Source: Ashinkailepas kermadecensis
Taxonomy: Eukaryota > Arthropoda > Thecostraca > Neolepadidae
Assembly: GCA_034440615.1 (NCBI GenBank)
Contig: JAOTOM010005049.1
Coordinates: 248,001-312,000, forward strand
Direction: 5' to 3'
Length of the DNA stretch: 64,000 bases
Positions 52,401 to 63,127 of this stretch are shown here, piece after piece (position 1 is the stretch's first letter; the number at the start of each line of letters is the position of its first letter). The position numbers were made by a program, and so were the translations under genes. Below the pieces are notes generated by a model. It had not been told where the DNA came from. It ran no database searches and saw only the letters and a list, made by a program, of their open reading frames with translations.

Positions 52401-55400
52401 ACACACTCAGCAGCGGCACACCCACCCACCGGCCACACACTCAGTAGCGGCACACCCACCCACCGGCCACACACTCAGCAGCGGCACACCCACCCACTGG
52501 ACGCAGCTCGCACACTCAGTAGCGGCACACCCACCCAGGTTGCGGTCCAGCTGAGCGTCGACGTGGGCGTACGGGTCGGCGCCGGCCGACACCTCGTCGT
52601 CGTCCAGGCCGCGCAGCCGGAGGCCCGGGTGAGGCGCCGCCGGCCGGCCGGCGGCCGCCGCCTCAGCCTCCTGCAGGGTCTGCCTCAGCCGGCCGTCAGA
52701 TGTCGCGGCCGGCGCCGAGCGCACCGCGTCCGGCACCGCTGCACCACGACTGCCGAAGTAGCTCTTCAGGCTGCTGAACACGCTCTGTCGGCGCACGGCG
52801 GCCACTGTTAGCCCTCCTCTGCCTAATCGCTGACGGAAGACGGCTGTGTCCCCTCTTCACCTAACGGGGCGCAGCATTTGGCATACAATACACATAGGCA
52901 AACCATGTATTGGCATTGGCGCTTCAAGGGCGTATCAGTTGCGTTAGTTGTCCAGCACACCTAAAATCTATATAACATCAGTCACCCTTAAAAGACCAAA
53001 ATTCATCACAGAAGGAATTCCCTGAGTTTAAACTTCGTTAGTTAGTTATTTGGGCTTTAGGGCGCATCGACCATGTTGATCATATAGCGAGTTTAAACTG
53101 ATCATCGCAGTTGACAGCGGATTTACAGGTTGCGTGCCGAGAGTGACGCGTGTGATGTGGTTCGGTAAGCGGGAGTTCCCCCATACGCGGGGAGATGGCA
53201 GCACAGAGCGCGCTCAGTGCATTCACTACTCCGATCCAGGTAAAGGCGGGAGCCATGTCATGCCCTACGGCAGCAGCAGCACGACTAGAAGTTGGTCGAA
53301 TCACGCTAGCTTTGACTTCACAACCTGATGAACTGAAGTCAGCTCCATGTGAATTCATGGAAGCCATCATCACAACAGTAATCACTACACACAACCAGTA
53401 CAAAAACTTATCCATCCACCAGAATAAAGCTGGGCTTTCTGACTTTAACCATACCTGTATAAAATTATACATAAGGGTGTAATTATCGAACTGCAAATTG
53501 TGAGATGAGTTGAAGCTCACAAATCACTGATCTCAGTTTGTCAACATTGAGAAGCTCGAGGGATGCCGTGCCACCTCTCACAGGAGTACTCGAGGACAAC
53601 TGGATATATGGTCATGACAGTCATAAGCATGCATTCTGCCATCGTTGATCTCACCTTGATGTTGTTGATGTGTCTCTGGCTAGTGTTGAGTGTCGAGTTA
53701 ATGTCGTCTAGCCTGCGCTCCGTGTTTTCCAGCTGCTCGCGCTGACGGACCAGCTCCTGTACATCACATAATCATCAACCACATATTACACTGTCGTAAT
53801 GGCATCCACACAACATAATCATCAACACCCATGCCATACTGACGTACTAATTTTCATGCCATTCCATGCCACCAATTATCTACATTACCCAGATGCATGA
53901 ATCAAGTTCTGTGCAGCTCACAACCATCAAACCTATCATCTAATGCTGACGAACCAACTCCAGCAACCAATCATTCGAATAAGGCTACATCAGGAGCATG
54001 GCTGGAGATCCTGGGTGGGTCAGGGGGGGGGGCTGGGCCCCCTGGTTTGGCACCCTATTGATGTTAATTTGTAATTTTTCCTATTCAATCTGAAAATGCC
54101 TTGAAAATAAGGGCTTGGATCCCCCTAGCTTCATGAGAGAGCAGGGACACCAGTGCAGGCCAGCACTCTAACTGAGCTACTGGGGTGGCCAATGCTTTAG
54201 GCATATGATTTAAGCATTCCAACATCAGTAGGTCTTAGTTCATTCAACATCCATAATTTTGGTTAGGTTACATATATCATAGGATATTCTCGCTTGCTCT
54301 GTATAATTTGTACTGCTCCCAGCATCCATAATCACTAAGCTTCCCAACAAAAGGCTACTGGTAGCATCAGACAGATGCCCTGTGATTGTAAGCATGAAAC
54401 AGAAGCCTAGAAATCCACAATAATTGATATTTTTGGTCCAATTATTGCACAAATACATAAAACCTTATGTTATTGGCACCTTTTCCATCTGTTATTTGGA
54501 TAATAATATATCGAATTGCCAAAAATGCTAAAAATGATTTTTTCTAACATTTTAAAGATGTTATTAGAAAGATAACATTCTTTTCTTGGTAAAATGACTG
54601 CTTCGTGATATATAAGAAGTTCAATTTAAATTGCTTCGTCCTGTCAGAGGCTTTAACAAAAATGCTGACAATAGAAGAAATGTTATTTGGATGATTCTGA
54701 TGTTCTTTCCTTGGTGAAATGACTGCTTCTTGAGATATAAGTACTTGAACTTGAATTGCTCATACCTATCTTGAAGTGTTCATTTCCCAAAGATATGAAT
54801 ATGTAATTAATTCATATGACATTGGAATATACCAGAAGACAAATGTCTGGTGTTATTGTGCTTGAAGGCATTCATGAGAAAAGCTTTCCAAGCATTTTAC
54901 CTCCACAAAGCAAGCAAAGGGTTCAAATTTGGTTAGGTTAGGTTTGTTTTGGTATTACTGTGCTTTAAAGGATTCATGATATAAGTTTAATGCATGTTTT
55001 ACATCCATGAAGCAAGTAATGAGGCTAGGTTTTTTTTTTTTGTAATTTGCAGATGTTACAACATAATTTTTTGTCTTCAAAACATAACTCGATTCTATTA
55101 AACAGGTTAGGCTAGAGTAGGTTAAGTTAGGATATAATTTGAAAATTCAGAAAGAAATGGTAAGAAATTTCTCCTATTTTCTAAAATCATTTTGTTTTCT
55201 GATATGGGTCATTAGACTAGTTTAGGTTAGGTTATGCTATCATTTTCTACATTATTTTTTGATGCTATATTGCCCAACCTAAAGCTCTTTTTGGCGTTAT
55301 TTTTACTACAACCTGAAAACTAAGTATCTGCAGAGGAAATGAGTGATCACATTATATTAACCACATTGATCAACAAACATTGCATTGGCAAAAAGCATTC

Positions 55401-55640
55401 CAATAATTTACAAAATACATTCAGGCACAAATTTAACAATTTTGTAGCTTAGAAATTTGGAGAAAAAAATGTGTGGGAATTTTTGTAAAAAAGGAAATTG
55501 TTATTCTTCAGAAGCACATTTAGCATCAAGCATGTTCATAAACATTTGATGGGAAGAAAATATTTTTTTTAATACATCTTAAAGCACAAATTTACAATTT
55601 TTTTATAACAAATGATGCCAGGGACTTCTATGTATAAGAT

Positions 55641-55697
<57 letters not shown>

Positions 55698-58600
55698 TAT
55701 CAAACACATACTCATCTATTGCACCAAATACAACACCGACAGGCAACACATCACAGATTACTGCACACACACAACATTCCACTAAACATCACTACACTTC
55801 TCAACGACGAATATCCAGCATTACACGAACTTCTCTTCCACTTTCTTTCTACGACACGCCTAATCGATCAACTGTGAAAAAATGAGAAAAAAAAAAAAAA
55901 AAAACATGTATATATATATATAGACCGGGCAAAAGACTGAAAATCGGGCAATCGAAAAATCGAGCAAAAAAGAAAAAAAAGAAACAAACAAAACAAACAT
56001 AACTACAAAACAAAAAACAAAACAAAACAACGTGTTCTTGCAATGTTCATTTATGGCGAGGACCCAACCCCAACCCACCCACTACACCCCATACCCCAAT
56101 CTAGCACCGTCCGGACTGACAGCTTCTTTCGACTACTTCATCTCCGGCTCTCAAACGACTCTTCTCTGCCATCTCTACCTCTTCAAACTCCAAGATCAAC
56201 TCAACTCAACTCTTCAAGACGACTCCGACTCTACTCGAAAATCTATCCACCACCCGGTAACTAATCCTCCTATCATTCTCACACTCAACCACAGGAAACA
56301 GCCGATATCACCCACAGGTGGCAGGCTGGCCAAACACAACTTCTCTCTCTCCCTATATACATATAGATATAAAAGCCTCTAGGTGAATACCAGGTGAAGA
56401 ATGTATTTTTGGGATGTTTTCTGATGTGATTTAAATGAATCCGACATTAATTTCTTTAGGAAATAAAACTTGTTGAGATATAAACACATTAAATTGCAGT
56501 ACTTCTATATAAACAGCAGTCCTTTCCCATTGTTTGTTTGTTTGTTTGTTTGTTATTGGTTTTACGACACGTCGACCGTTGAGTCATGTAGCGTCGCCTT
56601 AAACATGAAAGGACTGCTGTTTCTTCAATGCTCTTTGAATAATCTTCATTAAGATTATTCAAATAGCATTGAAAATGCCAGAAGCATATTTTTGACAATG
56701 CATATGCATGTTATCTCCCATGTTAACAAAATATGTGAATAGTGTACCAAAAAGGGGCTTGAGTGGGCTAGTTATATATCAATAAAAATATGTAAAATAT
56801 GTATATATTAAAAATGTATTGAATATTATCACAAAAACTAAACTTAGCCTGACTCGTTTTGAAGAAGAAAAATTATTTCTTTAAAAAAATATAATTTTTC
56901 CAAATAAAAAACCTAGCCTAACACCAGACTGCAAAGTATGGCAAATGGCTTGCCAAGGCACACCAGACATGGGAAAATCTCCACTGAAATGCACTCGACG
57001 GCCAAAAATATCACCAGGGAGATTGAATGCCTGTACCAAATGGAAACGAAAAGCAAGAGGTAAGAAAATCAAGAGGCTTAAGGTGAACCCCTTCCCTGCA
57101 TAAACCATCTTTGACATCAAATCAATACAAAATGGCCATACAAAATGCGTAAACCACAAACAACCTCCAACACCACCTACACCACTATTTTAAACCACAT
57201 AGGAGACTGAACTGAATTTGGCAGCAGTGGTTGTGTGCATGGCAACCCATCCTATGAACCTATCCTCCTACCTATCACTTACAATGCCATCAAAGGTGAT
57301 AGGTTGAAGGATCTTCAAATAACAACAGAAGCTGTATAAAAACAGAAGCAGAAAAAACTAATAAAGCTTCTGGGCCAGATGATATATATGCTAGGATCTT
57401 AGTAGTGTGCTGAAGCATTGGCAGTTCCTCTAGGTATCATTATCAGGCATTCTGTAGAATATTCTGAAGTAATGGAAGTTTCGCGAAATGCAAATGTAGT
57501 GCCGGTTTACAAAAAGGGAACAATCAAATGTGTAGCAAACTACAGGCCAGTCAGTTTGGCCTCAATAGTTTGCAAAGTACTAGAAAAACTTGTCAAACAG
57601 AATATTCAGACTTGTGTAGATAGGCGCAACCTTCTAAGGGATACCTAATATGGATTTTGATCTTGAAGATCTTGTTTAACTAATCTATTGGGGTTTATGG
57701 AGTATGTAACAAAAGAAGTAGACCATGAAAGCAGGATGGACGTAGTGTACTTGGACTTTAGCAAAGCATTTCATAAAGTTCCACATGCACATCTAATTTA
57801 GCAATTAGAGCAACATGGGATTGATGGTAAGGTTCTAAGTTTGACTGAAGCATGGTTAAAGGGACGGAAAAGGGTAGTGTTAAATGGATCTTAAATGGAT
57901 TAAATGAATAAAATCAAGTTGGTAGGAGTGGCAAACAGTAGTGAGCAATCTAGTAATATTCAACTAGACTTTGAGGACCTAAAAAAGTGGACTGATCAAT
58001 GGCAGATGTCTTTCAGCTATGAAAAATGTAAGGTTATGCATCTGGGGCCTGGAGGTGAAACTTTCAGATATACAATGGGAGGTAGGAAACTGGATGTCAT
58101 TGAAGAGGAAAGAGATTTAGGTGTGTTAGTTTCAAATGATCTTAAAGCAGAAAAGCAATGCATCTCAGCTAGGAACAGGGCAATCAAAATGCTGGGAAGC
58201 ATTAATAGGAATGTGAGGGATAAGAGTAAAGAAGTGATGAAGATGCTGTACTTGGCCTATGTGGGACCCCCACTTAGAATATTCTATACAGGCATAGCAT
58301 ATATGGATATGCTAAAAAGAGTGCAGCACAAAGCCACTAGACTAATCAGTGGACTAGGTAACATAGGATATGGAGACAAAACTTATGGCATTAAATATGT
58401 ACTCTACTCCAGTATAGGATATTAAGGGGTGATATGATTGAAATGTTCAAAATTATTAAAGGGCTAGATCAGGTCAATCTGAATGATGCCCTTCTATCTA
58501 TCACATATCACATATCATCTGACTATTCACATAGGGGTCATCAATTCAGGTTAGACAAATCAAGGTATCAGACAGCTAAGCAACAACAGGTCTTCAGTCA

Positions 58601-59334
58601 AAGGATTGCTGATCCGTGGAATAGTCTGCCTGCTGATGTTGTGGGGAGTCCCTCATTGAATGTATATAAAAATAGGGTGGACAACTTTTTAACCTGCCAA
58701 ATCTTGTTTCCGACTTCTAAGTAGTGGTGGATGGGGTGACATTTATGTGAAGTAGGTGCACACTGTACATGCCCATTTAAGGAGGCATGGATGGAGTCTG
58801 AAAATTATTGTTAGGGCACTCAAGTCAAATGCCAAAAGTCAACTCAAGTAAAAACCCTTCAACACCTGTAGCACAGTCTTTACTGAAGTCCTCAATAACA
58901 TTACTAGATTTGCTATTTGTTTGAGAGGGCTTCAGGAATACCTTTTACTAATATCTGGTGGCAGGATCTGTCTAGCAAGAAACAAGTGAGGAGTGGTGTG
59001 ACCCATCTTGACTTGCTTACCATGGCCTACTTCTCATCCCTGGAGTTTAATGTAATTAGGTCACACATGTATGGAAGGACACTCCTGCCTACCTATTAAA
59101 GGAAACTAACCACCTTTATAATGGGATTTTAACTGAGATAGCAGTTTTGAAGACCACGTCGAGAAATCACTTGCCTCATACTCCGTTTGGTCCAAAACAT
59201 CTTCCAGCTGAGGTTATAAGGCCTTTTATCATCGGTTTTGGGACATGGACAGACTCGGTGGGCATTGTGAAAATTCCTTTGGCATTCTGAAATTTGTTAT
59301 TTTATATTATATTTATATTATATAATTATATATA

Positions 59335-59388
<54 letters not shown>

Positions 59389-61847
59389 TATATATAATTA
59401 TATATATATTATATATTATATTATATAATTATATATATATATATTATATATATATATATATAATATATATAATTATATATATATTATATATTATATTATA
59501 TAATTTATATTCCTCTCTTGGCGAACCTTTAGAGGCCTATGATAAAAAAGAAAAAAAATTCCAAAATCACATTTTTTTAAGTATGGGCATAATATTTTGC
59601 AAAACCAATGTCATATTCATCATTTTCAGGTGCCAATACCCCTAATTAGTATGATTGCAGAATTTCAGCAAGGTGGTTAGTTTCCTTTAATGGGTATGAA
59701 AATGATATAAAAAAGTGTTACATGAGATCAAGTGAATAGGGATGGATAGGCAAGGTAGATATACATTGATGAGTGTGGGGGATGTTGGTGGATGCATTCT
59801 TTGGAATTAGGAATCTGGTGTTGGTTGGGGTGAAGTGTCTTAAAGTCAAGGTGTTCAGGCTTAATAAGAGCCATGGTGGCCCATCTGGGTTAAGCCTGTC
59901 TAGAAAAGATACTAAAAATGTACATGATCACACCCCAATCAATCCACTATCTCAAGTTCCTAGGGAGCTATATATCCCAGCCTATCTAGTACCATTCACC
60001 TGATATTGCATAACACACTCCTCAACAATTCCAAACTCCTCAAATCATGCCCCATTGTGCTACCATAGCCAATTTCATCAGTATCACATCCCAAAGGAAG
60101 GTGCTGAATCCACTGCTAGGTACACCCTATATAGTATAATATAATACTAGTATAGTATATTTTGTATCCACCCGATTTTAAAATACATTAAATGAGGGAC
60201 TCCCCACAACATCAGCAGGCAGGCTATTCCACTCATCAACAATCCTTTGACTGAAGACCTGTTCTCACTTAACTGTCCTACACATTGATTTGTCTAACCT
60301 GAATTGATGGCCCCTACATGATAGTCTAAATAGAAGTGCATCATTTATATTGACCTGATCTAGCCCTTTAATAATTTTATACATTTCAATCACATCACCC
60401 CTTAATCTCCTATACTTGAGTGAGTACATATCTATTGCCATAAGTATTTCCCCATATTGTAAGTTACCTAGTCCACTGATGAGTCTAGTAGCTTTGAGCT
60501 CCTCTTTCCAGTATGTCTATCCTTTTATAAGAAGGGGCCCCATGCCTGTACAGAATATTCTAAGTGGGGTCTCACATAGGCCAATTACAGATTGTCATCA
60601 CTTCTTTGCTCTTATACCTCACACTCCTATGAATGAGTTCCAGCATTCTGATTGCCCTGTTCCTAGCCGACTCATTTTTCCTTCTTCTTTAAGGTCATTT
60701 GAAATGAACACACATAAATCTCTTTCCTCTTCAATAACATCCAATTTCCTACCTCTCATTGTATATCTGAAAGTCTCACCACCAGACCCAAGATGCATAA
60801 CCATATATTTTTCATAGTTGAAAAACATGCCAGGGTCTTCTTCCAGGGTTATGGTGTCTTCCCTTACAGACTTAACCTGGATGGGTCCTTGTGACTCTTA
60901 TTAAGTCTGATCACTTTATGACTTTATGGCAACCAAATTTGGAGCCATCAACTGAGACACATGTGGTGCAGTTTATTCTTGCAGTTTCCTCCGATTGCTG
61001 TGACTTTCTTCCTCTCATCATTTTTGAAGCCATGTGTGAAGTGTCAGTGGATGATCAGCCCACCAGCACCAGGTACCTGTCCCAGTACCAATCTCTGCAC
61101 CAGCCACACAACGGACAGCTTGTCCCAGAGACAAGACCTCATCAAAAGTGCATACTTTGATACTTTTACTTTTACCTCACCAAACCTAATCTATTCTTGT
61201 GAAACATAATCCCTTTCCTTGCTTCATGGAGGTAGTGTGTACAACCTGTCTCATGAATACCTTGAAGTACCTACCACAGTAATACCTATGATACCACAGT
61301 AATGCCCATAATTAGTCAGTTAGTTAGTTATTTGGACTCTAGGGTGCTTCGACCAGAATTGATCATTCACAGTAATGCCCATGATAGAAAGAAATATATG
61401 CACATTGAAACCATATGTGATTTTCCAAAGGAATGGTTGACAAAGTTGCAAGGTAGGCTTTCAATAAGTTCAGCACATACATTTATTTTCTGATTTGAAC
61501 TAATGGGCTTCTTCTACATAAACAACCATAAAACAGATAGGTACATACCCATATACCTGCATATACCTCCTTACCTCTGCTGTTTCAGTCCCTGCATGCT
61601 CAGATTCTTGAAGGAGTCCTATTGATCTGTTTGATGAATCCAATGTTTGTTGCTCAATTTTTTGCCTCTCTTCTTGAAGCTGTAACCTTCTGCTGTCTAG
61701 GGAGCTTTCTTGTCTGGTCTGATGTTGAGGAAACATGTAGCCAGATGATCCTTGCTTTGGATGCCGCAGGAATGCATTATCATCCACCGTGTCCTCCACA
61801 GAAAAGAATGGGTTTTTGGAATCACTTGGATACTGCTTATTGGCCAT
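46297..61847 (-). CDS. Snap29: SNAP29-type Qbc SNARE (complete, 4 coding exons)
   Basis: Membrane-fusion SNARE of the SNAP25/SNAP29 family. Coding order on the - strand: 61847-61575, 53756-53655, 52784-52535, 46463-46297; 792 nt, 263 aa (human SNAP29 is about 258). Seen: an N-terminal NPF motif (residues 12-14), as in SNAP29 where it binds EHD proteins; Qb SNARE motif with RQREQLENTERRLDDIN (zero-layer Gln96); HINNIKSVFSSLKSYFG after it, matching human HINSIKSVFGGLVNYF; a cysteine-free linker, so no palmitoylation cluster of the SNAP25 kind; Qc SNARE motif LDRNLDEMCSGLSRL to DQNQMLDRIGTKTD (zero-layer Gln232). No membrane anchor, as expected. Known roles of the family include endosomal, autophagosome-lysosome and secretory fusion. 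Intron 1 (7.8 kb) and intron 3 (6.1 kb) are full of repeats. The start has a good context (aaaATGG). Confidence 0.94.
46484..48790. repeat. 66/69-bp minisatellite, about 34 copies, in Snap29 intron 3
   Basis: Units: atggcaacgtcacgagccgg, ccactcattgtgccgccacc, caccaccccacgctgacct, then ttacacct (66 bp) or tcaccacacct (69 bp). Both lengths are multiples of 3, so frames on both strands stay open for hundreds of codons without being genes. Last copies (48600-48790) are decayed. Confidence 0.97.
48791..49125. other. intronic spacer, nothing recognised
   Basis: Unique sequence between two arrays. Confidence 0.3.
49126..49335. repeat. 35-bp tandem repeat, 6 copies
   Basis: caactatagaccgggtgaag then gtaggtcgcatttga, at 35-bp spacing from 49132. 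Confidence 0.93.
49405..51330. repeat. 32-bp minisatellite, about 60 copies, in Snap29 intron 3
   Basis: Unit gtgtgtcgtggctgcagtcc then gctgtcacattg, with variation at tccgctg, tccactg, tccaccg and cccgctg. Every unit has a PstI site ctgcag. All three + frames remain open, giving the longest open frame of the window (752 codons), which is an artefact. Confidence 0.98.
51345..51495. repeat. 33-bp tandem repeat, about 4 copies
   Basis: Units gaggttactggagaggcatt and agacaaggtgatg. Confidence 0.88.
51562..51946. other. intronic spacer, nothing recognised
   Basis: Unique sequence. Confidence 0.3.
51947..52534 (-). repeat. 34-bp minisatellite starting at the Snap29 exon 3 donor, about 17 copies
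   Basis: On the - strand units read gtgggtgtgccgctactgag then tgtgtggccggtg. The first unit's gtgggt is the exon 3 splice donor (52534). Some units differ by a ccaact insertion or by gct-gctgag versus gct-actgag. Confidence 0.95.
52535..52784 (-). CDS. Snap29: Snap29 exon 3: linker and start of Qc SNARE motif
   Basis: Acceptor gcgccgacag, donor gtgggt at 52534 on the - strand; phase 0 in, phase 1 out. Starts SVFSSLKSYFGSRG, continues through an Ala/Arg-rich linker and ends YAHVDAQLDRNL. The donor is also the first base of a 34-bp minisatellite, every unit of which repeats gtgggt. Confidence 0.92.
52785..53654. other. Snap29 intron 2
   Basis: Unique apart from the dispersed 3'-tail repeat at 53036. 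Confidence 0.35.
53036..53095 (-). mobile_element. dispersed 3'-tail repeat, copy 3
   Basis: gttagttatttgggctttag then ggcgcatcgaccatgttgat, in Snap29 intron 2. Confidence 0.6.
53655..53756 (-). CDS. Snap29: Snap29 exon 2: second half of Qb SNARE motif
   Basis: Acceptor gatgtacag and donor gtgaga on the - strand; 34 codons, phase 0 both sides. ELVRQREQLENTERRLDDIN followed by STLNTSQRHINNIK. The zero-layer glutamine is in VRQRE. Too short to stand out as an open frame. Confidence 0.92.
53757..54117. other. Snap29 intron 1, promoter-distal unique part
   Basis: Starts with the exon 2 acceptor tract on the - strand. No exon recognised. Confidence 0.3.
54118..54190 (-). mobile_element. tRNA-derived SINE head (candidate)
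   Basis: On the - strand: ggccaccccagtagctcagt, tagagtgctgg, and later gggggatccaagccc. These resemble a tRNA 5' half with A box (tagctcagttagag) and a degraded B box (ggatccaagcc against ggttcganncc). Anticodon arm and acceptor 3' side do not fold well, so a SINE or pseudo-tRNA, not a functional tRNA. Confidence 0.4.
55643..55695. repeat. (ta)n microsatellite
   Basis: About 26 perfect ta repeats. Confidence 0.97.
56511..56671. repeat. nested inverted repeats (15-bp pair and 21-bp hairpin)
   Basis: aaacagcagtccttt (56511-56525) is perfectly inverted at 56608-56622. Immediately next, caatgctctttgaataatct (from 56626) pairs with 56651-56671, a 21-bp stem with one mismatch and a 4-nt loop. Confidence 0.85.
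57340..58730 (+). mobile_element. CR1/L2-like LINE fragment, copy 1, catalytic core deleted
   Basis: Reverse transcriptase fragments on the + strand: ANVVPVYKKGTIKCVANYRP, VSLASIVCKVLEKL, MDVVYLDFSKAFHKVPH, then after a deletion QWQMSFSYEKCKVMHLGPGG, RKLDVIEEERDLGVLVSNDL, and the C-terminal RGDMIEMFKIIKGLDQ and RIADPWNSLPADVVGSPSLN. The segment with the GVPQGSVLGP and FADD boxes is missing between 57895 and 57910. Several stops. Not functional. Confidence 0.85.
58731..59094. other. spacer between LINE copy 1 and the MITE
   Basis: Unique; nothing recognised. Confidence 0.3.
59095..59691. mobile_element. MITE-like element with 22-bp terminal inverted repeats and TA-rich core
   Basis: attaaaggaaactaaccacc at 59095 is perfectly inverted at 59670-59691 (22 bp). 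Both ends include TTAA, so a TTAA target-site duplication with aggaaactaaccacctt termini is possible. The core 59300-59505 is a large self-complementary ta/tataatta tract. No transposase. Non-autonomous DNA transposon is the best explanation. Confidence 0.7.
60180..60900 (-). mobile_element. CR1/L2-like LINE fragment, copy 2, inverted relative to copy 1
   Basis: On the - strand NYEKYMVMHLGSGGETFRYT, RKLDVIEEERDLCVFISNDL and the same 3' coding region down to the part that reads caacatcagcaggcaggcta on the + strand. Same family as the 57340-58730 copy, opposite orientation, about 1.45 kb apart, independently mutated. Confidence 0.83.
60901..61574. other. Snap29 intron 1, promoter-proximal part
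   Basis: Unique apart from the dispersed 3'-tail repeat at 61315. Confidence 0.3.
61315..61375 (-). mobile_element. dispersed 3'-tail repeat, copy 4
   Basis: gttagttatttggactctag then ggtgcttcgaccagaattga, in Snap29 intron 1; the flanking sequence acagtaatgcccat(g)ata is present on both sides (about 61297 and 61370), a possible target-site duplication. Confidence 0.6.
61575..61847 (-). CDS. Snap29: Snap29 exon 1: NPF motif and first half of Qb SNARE motif
   Basis: 91 codons from ATG (61847-61845) to GAG; donor gtaagg follows on the - strand at 61574. Encodes KNPFFSVEDTVDDN and the helix RRLQLQEERQKIEQQTLDSS up to GTETAE, ending in phase 0. A potential acceptor (aagaacag) lies three bases before the ATG, suggesting a separate 5' UTR exon. 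Confidence 0.92.
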
Positions 61848-63125
61848 TTTCTGTTCTTATTAATCACCCTGCTTTGCTTCGTTTACTGATCTGTTGATAT
61901 TCCTCACTGCTCCGACCCAACCATACCCTATCCACCAAAAAAGTGAAACGTCCCTTTATTAGTACCCAGTACCCAAATTTTAGTATTAGTAGCCAGAAAC
62001 GTCCACCTTCCGCCTCTTCCCCTTGATGTGCTGTTCGGTAAACTCAAGGCCGTAGGTAAACTCAAGACCCTTTACATAAGGTACAACCGTCCGGCGATTC
62101 GAACTTTTCGTGACGGCATATGTTTTCAACGGCCGAAGTCCTCGTTGCCCGCCATGCTTTTTATGGGTAACTTATAATGTGATATTTTAAAAAGAAATAA
62201 AGGTATAGCCATAAAATGAAGACCATGTGATAGAACACATCTTTCTCTATGAATAATAACACTACCATTTTTATCTGAAACTTACCTGAAACCCGACATA
62301 CGAGCCGAAACAGGTCATCACATCACGCAGGATTCGTCTCCAGCTGGCACAGTTACATGGCTTTTTCCACCGACGAATGCTGAAAATGAAGGAATGTGGG
62401 GTGGAACTTATGCAAATTATGGGAAGGATACAGGGGTTTTGTTTGATGCGCTTTTCATGGGACACTTGCCCAGCTTCAATCTTGAAATTTCACGACCAAT
62501 AATTTCAACTTTTAACATGGGACCCTGTGGAGTGTATCCAATCTCAATCCATTTGAGTTGTCCAAATTCCTTCATGTATTGCGTCCCTCAATAAATTCCA
62601 GAAAACAGCACCCGTGGAAGGATATAAAGGTCAATAATGGCCACGCAGTGCCACAGGCCTATAGCTAACTTCTGATAACAGGGGGAAGGGCAGCTGTCCC
62701 GGAAAAAGTATGCTCAACCCCCGCGGTGAATCTAATGGGATGCTAAGCGGACAAAACACACCGAACGTGCAAATTGACCAATTTTTCTTCCAAGTTCTCC
62801 AAGTCACCATGACATCTCAAGGTCAACACATGTCAAATAAGGCCAGTTCTAAATATGATAAATTGTATTCAATGTTATTTAAAGTTCAACGAATTATCCA
62901 GATTGCAGACAAAGGCTTTATCGACATTGCTATCAGGGTTCAGGACTATACCATGTGATCCTCAGTAACGCTTTCGTAGTTTGAGTACAAACAACAAGAA
63001 AACAGTTGTATTGGGAATTTGATTGTCCTGATTATTTTTCATCTCCCTGGTTACCTCTCCCGACTGGATCTTTGGCTATGCAAACAAGTATCCACTGCCA
63101 TCACTGCCGTGCAAAGGAAAAAAAA
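61848..63125. other. upstream region of Snap29
   Basis: Contains the candidate 5' UTR exon ending at 62286. Otherwise unique sequence without a recognised gene. Confidence 0.3.
62286..62345 (-). other. possible 5' UTR exon of Snap29 (3' end only)
   Basis: On the - strand the sequence gggtttcag is followed by a perfect donor gtaagt (boundary 62286/62285), and an acceptor lies three bases before the Snap29 start codon. A non-coding first exon ending here would explain both. The upstream limit is arbitrary; no TATA box was recognised. Confidence 0.3.
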
Positions 63126-63127
63126 GA

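Larger units (their letters stand above)
54191..57339. other. Snap29 intron 1, AT-rich unique part
   Basis: AT-rich, no exon. Contains scattered ggttaggtt motifs (54934, 55106, 55225), a (ta)n run at 55643-55695, poly-A and ta tracts near 55889-55921, and nested inverted repeats at 56511-56671. Confidence 0.35.

Noticed and set aside
54118..54190. Functional tRNA gene
   Set aside because: A and B boxes are degenerate and the cloverleaf does not close; better explained as a SINE head.
54930..55240. Interstitial telomere (TTAGG)n
   Set aside because: Only scattered ggttaggtt words separated by unrelated AT-rich sequence; not a continuous array.
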